Below, one piece after another: positions 55,451-64,000 of a stretch of 64,000 nucleotides of DNA. Numbering within the stretch: the first letter of the stretch is position 1; every line of letters starts with the position of its first letter. Position numbers and translations under genes: made by a program. The DNA is from Cryptomeria japonica. Taxonomy: Eukaryota; Streptophyta; Pinopsida; Cupressales; Cupressaceae. Location: contig NC_081413.1 of NCBI RefSeq assembly GCF_030272615.1, forward strand, positions 722,141,649-722,205,648, written 5' to 3'. The notes under the pieces are model-generated. The model worked only from the letters and a program-made list of their open reading frames with translations, was not told where the DNA came from and did no database searches.

Positions 55451-57880
55451 CCTTATAGCCATCCTTTGAATTGTAGCGCCCTATATTTGCCCCTAGCCAA
55501 ATGAATAATATTCAAGTAAATAAAAATAAAGTAAATAATATGAATTAAATAAAACAACTCTTTAAATTATATTTTTTAAATCAATATAATTTAGATAAAT
55601 TATTAATATTATTTATCTAGATTAGATTATATTAATGCTTAAACTCGATTATATACATTTAATGATATATTTTTAAAGATGTCTAGATTATGTGTTATAT
55701 TTAAATACTGTAAATTATTTAATATTAACTTAAATATTAAAAAATAAAAAATAACTCATTATTTAATAGTTGGTATTCATTTTTTTTTCATTCTAATCTA
55801 TTAAAATAAAATTTAATTGCAATCTTTAAGTAATTATTTAATTAGTAATATTGAACTAATAGGTATGCCATTTTATTGCTTATTTATATTAATCAATTGA
55901 TGTATTTATGAAAGAAGAAATTGGTGACTTGATTAGATTAAAAGGCGTTTTAATGACAATAGTACTAGCTAGAGAATCATTGAGACAACCAATAATTTTA
56001 TACATAAGGTTTACTCATGATCAACTTGCAAATAAAATGAAATAGTAAAACGCTATTAATTATAATAGTTAACAATTTTTTATTATAAATATTTAATATT
56101 AGTCAATTGATTTATTTACGAAAGACGAAATTGGTGACTTGATAGATTAAAAGGTGTTTTGATGACAATAGTACTAGTTAGAGAATCATTGAGAAAATCA
56201 ATAATTTTAGATACAAGGTTTACTAATGATCAACTTGCAAAGAAAATAAAATAATAAAACACTATTAATTATAAGAATTAAAAATTGAAAATAATTGTCC
56301 TTTGTATTATTCCTTTATTTCTTTTTTTATTTTATTTTATTTTATCGGTAAGAAGCCGGAGCCAAGAATGTTATTAATATTTCCTTTTTCTTCTTTAGTG
56401 TTTTTGTCGTTTTTAAAAAAATTTCATTTTTTTTAGTTTTTATATTTATTTCTCCTTTATTTTTTGAGTATATATATTAATAATGTTATATTTTAAAATC
56501 AGTATTAATTTATAATTTCTTTTACTATTATTTAATTTAATTTTTTTAATTTTTAGCTTTATTTATGCCGAAGGCTTTTGTATTTTCAAAATTTTGTCCT
56601 TAGCTTTTGTTTATAACTTGTTGGTTTATATATTCTTTTTATTCTTTAATTAGCTTTATTGATTTTTAATTTACCTTTTTTTTGTCATGTCTTTTTTTAT
56701 TTTTTCATTAAAGCATTTAGCTTATTCATTTTTTCTTTTTCATTTTTTCATTTCATATAATCATCTATTCCTCTTTTTTTTATTTTTTATTTGAGAATAT
56801 GTAGCATTATTTTTATAGACTTTTTTACACTTTTATTTTCATAATCTTTTGTTTTAATTTATTTGTTTAATTTTTCCTTTCCTTTGATCTTGATTCTTTT
56901 CACCACACTTGAAAGTTGAAACAATATAATTAATAAAATATCACACTTTGAACAATATAATTCTTTATGATTATTTTTTACTTTATTTAATAGTTTTATC
57001 ATAGCCAAGCCAAGCCAAGCCAATCCTATTCTAATAATATATACCAGCTTATACCTAGACAACAATAAGTTTATTATAAAATTCATATCCATTTATATAT
57101 TTATATACAAGGAGTTAATAGGTAAACAAATTTAATATTTTAGAAGAGCTTCAACTTTACAGCCAATTAGATAATTGAGAATATTTACACTAACACTAAT
57201 AAATTAAATTGATTCAAAGTACAATTAATAATAAATCGAACAATCATGAATACAATGATATTTGTGGAAAGACAAATAATAGTAAAAAGATAAATACAAA
57301 CTTAAAATATAAATAAATAAATAAATAAAAATTTCTTTGTCACATAATAAGATTGTCTGTCACAATCATATTACTATTACGAATTGTATGATCAAGACCT
57401 ATTTGATGATAAAACATTTTAATCCCTAACATAAAAGGAAATGCTTTGAGGAAAAAATATTATGATGGTATTTTATCCTGCATCTAATGACGCGCTCATT
57501 TTTCTCGAGTCTTATCTGAAAGTCATTCTTATTATCTCTGTTTTCATTTAAAACGCCTTTGTTAACCATACACGCAATGTGTGAACATGATGATTTTTTT
57601 TTTTTAAAAACAACTACTATCTTTAATGGGCATAGCTCCCTATATTAGTTGTGTGAACACGATGTTTGGAATCTGGTACTATTGGACATTATTCAACAAT
57701 AGAGACCACGAAATAGATGTGGAAAAAGAACTGTATTCTGTATAGAGTACAGAGACTTTTGTACATTGAATTAGTTAACTATGATCCCGCGTTTTTTCAG
57801 GCATCCGCAACTTTAAAGCTCTAGATTTCATTTTAGAAGTGGGTGAAAGTGTCCCGTTCTGCTTAGGGGAACAGGAACAG
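55451..57880. other. AT-rich region upstream of the GLR gene
   Basis: Very AT-rich with long T-runs. It contains a 210-bp tandem duplication (listed separately), (AGCCA)n at about 57003-57022 and (AAAT)n at about 57309-57330. No gene recognised; the last few hundred bases may hold GLR promoter sequence. Confidence 0.55.
55885..56292 (+). repeat. 210-bp tandem duplication
   Basis: Segments starting ATCAATTGATGTATTTATGA (about 55892) and GTCAATTGATTTATTTACGA (about 56102) run in parallel for about 200 bp, sharing GAAATTGGTGACTTGAT, GACAATAGTACTAG and AAGGTTTACT.ATGATCAAC. Moderately diverged. Confidence 0.75.
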
Positions 57881-58035
57881 ATTTGACAGGACAAATGGCT
57901 TTACCAGGACCAATTCATTCTCCAATTCACGTGAGAGCTTTGAGTGGCATCAGATCCATCTCATCAATTCAATTGTTCCTGAATGGTCCTGGCGGCTTCC
58001 TCTCATCAACTGTTTTCTCAACAAGGATCCATATG

Positions 58036-58044
58036 TATATATAT
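58036..58044 (+). promoter_or_regulatory. Possible TATA box of the GLR gene
   Basis: TATATATAT about 140 bp upstream of the GLR start codon. Position is plausible but AT-rich strings are common here. Confidence 0.25.
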
Positions 58045-58183
58045 GTCTGTCCAAAACAGGAGTACCAACTACTTTAGATATTTAGCTTCTTTTCCAGTTT
58101 TAGTAGCAGCTTTTGGTATTTGTATACAGGACAACAAAATGCTTGGATGGGATTCATAGCAGTTTTTAAAGCCTCTCACAAGA

Positions 58184-58463
58184 ATGTATACTAGTTGGAC
58201 AGCCCTTTTATCATTGGGTTTTCTGTCTATTGTGCTTTTTCCTGAGAGGGGATGTCTCTGCCTGGCACAAAATGGTACTAGACCTGCAACTGTGAACGTG
58301 GGTGCTCTTGTGGCCTACGATACCACAATTGGAAGAGTGGCCAAGAAGGCCATTGAGTTGGCAGTGGAAGATGTTAATAAGGATGGGACTGTGCTCAATG
58401 GAACAAAACTTGTGCTCACCATGATGGACACCAATTGCACTGCTTTCATAGGGACTTCTGCAG
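58184..58463 (+). CDS. Glutamate receptor-like (GLR) protein, exon 1
   Basis: Start of a plant ionotropic glutamate receptor homologue, a plasma-membrane or endomembrane Ca2+-permeable cation channel gated by amino acids. Residues 1 to about 29 form a hydrophobic signal peptide (LLSLGFLSIVLF core, then CLCLAQ). From residue 36 the amino-terminal ligand-binding-like domain begins: VNVGALVAYDTTIGRVAKKA then IELAVEDVNKDG and LTMMDTNCTAFIGTSA, typical of the GLR amino-terminal domain. The exon ends at 58463 with donor CAG|GTATGC (phase 1: the last G would begin an Ala codon before the usual LQ.M block). A stop appears if the donor is ignored. The remaining exons (rest of this domain, S1-S2 and membrane segments) are not in the window. 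No gene number assigned. Confidence 0.85.
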
Positions 58464-61400
58464 GTATGCTGTGCTCAAATTTTGTTTCACACTTGAAGCA
58501 ATACCATAAGTTATTGAAAATTTTGATATTTTTGTGAGACTATACATAGAATCATGACCATTTTGGTCAAACCGGAAATGTTTTTTTTTTTGGCTGAATC
58601 TTTAATTTGTTTGGTATGACTGAGCATTTTGTTGAATTTGTTTTCTGTAAAGGACTTTTTAAAGTTTATTTCATATTTCAAGTAGCACTTAAATTGTTTG
58701 AAATTAAGATATGTTTTGTATTGGATGATGAGGGTTTTGACCAGTTGGCATGACCGATCATTTTATTGGGATTTGATTTTCTCTGAATGCTTTTTTCTTA
58801 ACAGTAGCACTGCAACTTGCTGGTTTTATTGGAAGCTTCTAGAAACTATGTTAGCAGAAACGGAATAGCTAGGTCAAATGACTGGCTCAATCAGAAAAAC
58901 AACTTTAGAGTACGAATATAATTATAGTAATGTCAATGAGTTACCCTAAGATCTCCATTTAGACGAGCTTAATGTTTCACAGGTTTTCTGCTTCATATTT
59001 TGTATTTTATGTTCTGACTGAAGGACCTCATCAGGTGAAACTAAAATATGTGATAATTAATGTGGTTGTCATCTGTGAACATTGATCTCTGATTATTGAC
59101 TCTCAACTGTGAACTTGGTGATATATATATACAGGATTCTTGGAACTTAATAATTCTTGCATATAAAATTGTTAAAGATTCCTTTCCCTTAAAACCTTTA
59201 AAACCACATTTTTGTGATCCGTAATTTTGCCAAATAGCTAGCTAGGAAACTACAAATTACCAGAATTACTTGCTGCTCTAGTTTGAACTATCTAAAAGCC
59301 CTTGAAAGCTAGTTAGAATGTGCCTCCAACTGGAAAATTGAACTCACCATTACACAAAAGAACATACTCGACTTTTAAACTTTGAGCTTTGCTACGTTTC
59401 TCTGTTGTGTGTTCTGTTTAGCTAGGTTGCTTTGGTACTATTCTGACCTTGTTCAGCTGATGTTTAGCTGAAGTTTTACTGGATGTTACAGGGTTTAGGG
59501 TCCCTTCAAAACTTTCATTTACCCCCTTCTTACCCTGGTAAACCTCAATTAATAGAGGAAAAACTAGGTGTATATGCCAATAGAATGTTTACATCATCCA
59601 TATTGATTATAAAATAAGTAGAAAGAGTGATTACAACTTCAATGCTGGTTTATGCTTCCTATCAAGTCTTCTTCATTTACTGGAACCGAGTTTTCCCTAC
59701 CCTGTTGAATGTGCATATACAATTCCAACCTTCCAGAAGCTTTCTATAGGCTTTCTAACACTCTTATATGCTTTAGGAAAAATTCTCCTGTGCACTGGAA
59801 GCTTTCTATGTGAAGTTGGGGTGCCAAAAGTTGTGACTGTTCACTTCCCTTGCTGTTTTGTCGCATATATTAAAGCTGCTGCTTTCTTCCGTTGCATTTG
59901 CCACATTGATTCTGCAACTACTCCGGCTGTTTAGCAACTGCCACTTCATCTTTTATTCAACATGGTAGTATAGTATTGGTAAATGATTGGCCCTGGTGGT
60001 TGTAGATTCGTGACCATTGTTCTTGAAACTGCTGCCCATGACTACCGATGGTTTCAACTGTCATAAAAGAGCAAGTACTTGCCTGGTAAATCCAGGGTTG
60101 GACATAGACAGAAAACCAAATAACAGAACAGAGAGAGAAACTGTCTCATATAAAACGCATACATAATTCCTGCTGTTTCCTAAATGGACTGAAATTTGAG
60201 GATTTTATCGAGTCAGGACATAGGGCTCTTGGAATTTCTGAATTTTGGACAACAGTTTCATGAAATCACTGACTCCATGCCTTTATTAACTTCCAGTTTG
60301 AGAAAATAATTGAGATAATGTTCAACAAAATCATGTAGAAAATACCTTTATGCTATTAGCGTAATGCATGTAAAAAAATTATCCAAAGAATTGCACAAAA
60401 ATGGTGTAATAGTTTCTTTTGAAAACTTAATATCATTGTTAAACTGTTAATCGTTTCCTTCTTTTTAATTCCCTCTAAGCATATATTACAATTGCAAACT
60501 TGACCTTACAGAATTCTGTTATTAATAAGGTGCATAAACAGAACTAAGATTTCCTTCTACCATAATTGCGGTTTTCATTTTATAGCTGACACACAGACAG
60601 TCATCATCATATATAATCCTTATTGCTTGGGTAATAATGCTTACACTATGTTCCTACAATGTTAACAACTCAAAGTTCTTTCTTGAGATTTGGATTTAAC
60701 AAGATTTGGACATCTGTAAGGTTCTCTTTACCAAACATCTCATGCCTAGTCTGAGGACTTGATGTCTGTTGCAATCTAAAGTGATTCACCTGCCATGTGT
60801 TGTTGCTGCAAAGCTAAGACTTCTGACTTACCTTCGCACACTAGTAAAATCATAAAGAGCCTGATGGTCCAAATGCTTGTACCTTGTCACAATTTTAGGC
60901 ACTAGGTTCTTGAAATCTTGTGATGTAGATTTACAAGACTTTGAAGGAAGAATCACTGTGAAGGCAACATTTATCATCTCCTCAGCTACTCGAGATGTCA
61001 ACAAGAGGGAAATTGGGGGTTATATTTTAGACTCTGACTTACTGAGTCTATTCCTTGTGTCCTTGGATGTTTTTCAGCTTAAAATTGGGCTTAAGTCTAC
61101 GATTACTCAATGATCCATAACTCTAACTATTGGCTTATCATGGATTAAATAACCCTAGTTAATTGCTTTATTGGCTACTAATGTCATAGAAAAGAGTAAC
61201 ATTTGCTTTGAGGTTGTGATGAATTGATAAATCACCCTGGACAAATCTTGATTCAAATATAAACCAGGTCACTCAATATATGATGCAAAAAGGCAATAAA
61301 ATTACAAAAGTCTATGGTGAGAAGGAATTGAACCTGATGGGAGTTTTAATAAAATTGAAATCTGTCATTGATTCTGCAAACCTTAACAAGGCAAAAAACT

Positions 61401-62749
61401 GTTTTAGGAGTACAGAATTATGTGATAGAAATTGTGATGTGAAGTACTTCTCAAATGCAGTTTAATCGAGTTTGAAATCTAGTTTCATAAGGGAAAATAC
61501 GATCCCCAAATGAAAGAAACTAGAATCTATTCTATTGCAACTTAAGAGCCATTGGCATTGGCAACAAAAATATCCTGAAAAATAAAGAAACAACTACAAT
61601 AGGAATTTAGATGCAAGAAAAATATTAAAATTAGCTTAAAGCAAAACATCTTGGCTTTGAAACTTGAACCCAATATATTTATTGATTCCAATTATATCAC
61701 AATCTCATCTTTCAAAAGTATTTAAATTCGGAGGTTCTAGGTTGCATTTAAATCCAAGTATCTAAGCTCAAATTACTCGTCTTTTGCATAAATTCTCTTG
61801 TAATTGTCTCTTATAGTTTAAGAGGGTGATAAACTATGGTTATGGATTTAACTTGGCTTCCTGTACCCTAGCTTTTCAGCTATCAACACTTTAAAATTAA
61901 GAAGATAAAAATAGAAATTCACTCTTGCAGTAAGGTTACGGCTTTTTAACTTAGATGACTGACTTAAACCTAGCATTAGCCATTTCCCTGCATGCAATGA
62001 ACAATGGCTAAGCACTCGAGATCTGCTTACTGGCATATTTCTATCTCACCTGGTAGCACATTCAGTTCTTCACCCTTTACTTAGCTCCATAGCTCCATGC
62101 ACTAACATTTGTGACAGATCCTAAGTATCCATGCACATGCAATCTGATTACAATAGTATTCACACAAAATACAGGTATATATTACTCACTTTCACAAAGC
62201 ATCATTTTTCAGTCTCTTTCAAGCAATCTGATTACAATAGTATTCACACAAAATACAGTTATATATTACTATCTCACAAAGTATCAATTTTCAGTTTCTT
62301 TCAATTCATACAGTAGCAAGGGTATATACAAGCACCTGCCCCTACGGCTGTCTAAACTGTGCATAGAATCATTCATGACTCTAATTATAGTGAGGGATTT
62401 GCTCATAGTGAATTGCAAGTCACGTGTATCCCAAAGTACATCATGTCCCTAAATACAATCTATCCACAATTATATTCTTATCCCTACTTACGTTTATGCA
62501 TGATACATAGCCATGCACTCTCAATCCATAGCTTAGTGCTATTTTTGTGGTGTTATGAGTACAATTTAAAATCATATGCCAACACCTAGATTACAAAACT
62601 CCTATTAGTAATGGGATACGTTCTCCCTCCATGATACAATTAAACTACCTGCTTTGGATGCAATAACGTAATAGATGTGAGAAAAGTTTAAACTATATTT
62701 TTATTTAAGGTTGACATTTAAAACTTCTGGATGCATTGTTCTTAGGCTC
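58464..62749 (+). other. GLR intron 1, first part
   Basis: No second GLR exon was seen up to the end of the window, so intron 1 exceeds 5.5 kb. Composition is less AT-extreme than the intergenic repeats and no transposon coding sequence is visible. An 84-bp tandem duplication is listed separately. Confidence 0.6.
62140..62307 (+). repeat. 84-bp tandem duplication in GLR intron 1
   Basis: CAATCTGATTACAATAGTAT begins at 62140 and again at 62224; both copies continue through TCACACAAAATACA, TATATATTACT and CACAAAG.ATCA. Few differences. Confidence 0.85.
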
Positions 62750-63600
62750 TAACCCTGGTTCAACCATGGTATATGATAGAGTTAAACTCAACCTAGGTTG
62801 ATTGCTTATTGGAGTGATGCAGCCATAACCGGTAAAACGCTCAAAGAGAATCAACCGGCTTATGCAGCAAGAGTAACACAATGAAAGCAGCAAGAAAACA
62901 TAACAAGATTGCATAAACAGATCATATCATTGCTTTAGAACTTCTGGCAACCATCCGGTTATCATCATATAGTCATCAAGAACATCCGGTAGTTGACCGA
63001 TTACATGCAGGCTATCAGCCAAATACAATCCAACCGGGACTCTAAGAATCAACCGGATCACAAAATGTGAATCTCAATCCTTATTCTCAATTCTACTTCC
63101 TCTACCCCTACAAATGATTACATAATGCCATATTTATACCCATCAGAACATATCCAGGTCGGCCTCATAAGATTACATTTACCAATGCAGGAAAATGAAA
63201 CGTGTAACTAGGTCGGCCCTAAGAATTAAAGAAATCTTTCCGGAAAATAACAACCAAGAGGTGTGGTTCAGCAGGAAGGTCGGCCACACGCCAAAGAACA
63301 TCGGACAAGACTCAAAATAGATCCACACACCAAGAATCGCATCCGTAATGAAGAAAAATCAATCGGTAAGCACAAGAACTATCTCGGAACCCATAAACAG
63401 TCAACCGAAAGCGATAACTAACCGGAAAAGAACCCATATGAACTGAAAATCTGGAATTAAACACATGAACCAGCCTGGAAACCGAAAATAAGATTTGCCA
63501 CGAAAAACAAGCAACTACCGATGCCAACCAGTAAGAACACATAAAACTGCACAATGAACTAAACAAGAACAAAACTAAAAGGAAATATTTTTGGTTGATG
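62750..63600 (-). repeat. CCGG-rich LTR-like repeat in GLR intron 1
   Basis: About ten AACCGG/TCCGGT motifs and three GGTCGGCC blocks (about 63150, 63208, 63270) shared with solo LTR 1. Minus-strand TATA-like GGTATAAATATGG near 63140. These point to an LTR of a related family on the minus strand. Ends not found; sequence up to the window edge may be its internal region. Confidence 0.45.
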
Positions 63601-64000
63601 CAAGATTGCTCATCGACCGGGGATGCTCTTGGATTAGATAGCCTAGGTAGAAAAAGATGTTCCATGAGAGGCAACTCATGAACATCTAAAAGGATTCGGA
63701 ATAAAGACCCCATGCTCATTTTTGATCCAAACATCTTCTTTATCTGCCAACCTTTGCTTTAGCTCCTCCGGTGCCTCAACGAGCTTCTCTAACCTCTGAC
63801 TCTCTTTGTTTCTCTTCCTTTGCTTCAGATCTGCACATTGTCTCTGTTTACTCCTCTCTTTCTTCTACAACTCTGATTTGTTTCTGCCACAAGACTTCAT
63901 CTGGTTTGTCACCATAAGCTCTTTGTCATCCAGTTCTATCTGTCCATCAGGCTCATCTGTCAGATCCTTCTGCAAACTCATGTCAACCTCTGGTATAACC
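63601..64000 (-). other. Possible internal retroelement sequence at window edge
   Basis: The minus strand carries Lys/Glu-rich frames (for example SQRLEKLVEAPEELKQRLAD, followed by KEDVWIKNEHGVF) interrupted by stops. This could be a gag C-terminal remnant of the neighbouring LTR element, but no domain is recognisable. Confidence 0.25.

Noticed and set aside
57883..58077. 64-codon ORF just upstream of the GLR exon
   Set aside because: No signal peptide link or homology. It is separated from the GLR ATG by stops and probably lies in the promoter or 5' untranslated region.
60877..61113. 78-codon ORF as a possible second GLR exon
   Set aside because: The translation does not match the GLR amino-terminal domain (no LQ.M or IGP.SS blocks) and lacks suitable splice borders.
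1..64000. tRNA, rRNA or organellar insertions
   Set aside because: No cloverleaf-like A/B-box pairs, rRNA landmarks or plastid/mitochondrial genes were noticed in reading either strand; a tRNAscan or BLAST run would be decisive.

Overview
This window is nuclear DNA of a seed plant. It is probably from a large, retrotransposon-packed genome such as a conifer's, but that is an inference: the sequence shows only the style of its repeats, AT-rich spacers and one host gene whose first intron runs more than 5.5 kb to the window edge. Nearly everything before 57.8 kb is transposable-element sequence, much of it nested. The only recognisable host gene is the first exon of a glutamate receptor-like (GLR) gene at 58184-58463.

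Layout. 1-8528: the 3' half of a large Ty3/gypsy element of the Tat/Ogre type (element A; end of pol, long 3' region, 3' LTR), next to a LINE RNase H remnant (8529-8700). 8959-10775: a decayed 'family H' ORF with a LINE-like 3' end. 10790-12420: a badly decayed Ty3/gypsy pol on the minus strand, part of which recurs at 16.7 kb. 13.2-21.0 kb: AT-rich, nearly featureless. 21046-44291: a 5'-truncated LINE flanked by a 13-bp duplication. It is split by a solo LTR (21870-23113, duplication AACCC) and by a complete 17.6-kb Tat-type element (element B, 25220-42866, duplication ATAGG). Element B itself carries another solo LTR (37075-38305, duplication CATAC). 44.3-52.5 kb: old AT-rich sequence with an LTR-like piece and a 388-bp tandem duplication. 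52.5-55.5 kb: a minus-strand LINE split by a 1.9-kb family H insertion with a 15-bp duplication. 55.5-57.9 kb: AT-rich. 58.1-64 kb: GLR exon 1 and part of intron 1, with an LTR-type repeat near the end.

The most interesting system lies in the two Tat-type elements. Each carries, between integrase and the 3' LTR and antisense to gag-pol, what looks like a complete spliced gene. It has a minus-strand TATA box, a short first exon of about 21-26 codons, a GT-AG intron that joins in phase 0, and a long second exon encoding a plant mobile domain (PMD/MAIN-like) protein. The architecture is the same in A and B although their introns and LTRs are unrelated by eye. An antisense intron is not removed from sense genomic RNA, so it can survive retrotransposition. 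In B the antisense intron is packed with a CGCGTCTGTG-type repeat that also fills the gag-pol leader. Each copy lies in the same sense relative to its own transcript, so the two arrays are mutually complementary within the genomic RNA.

A second lead is family H, a roughly 480-codon ORF in two copies. One copy is almost intact and forms an ORF-only unit inserted by target-primed reverse transcription. All similarity statements were made by reading translations by eye; no database search was run.
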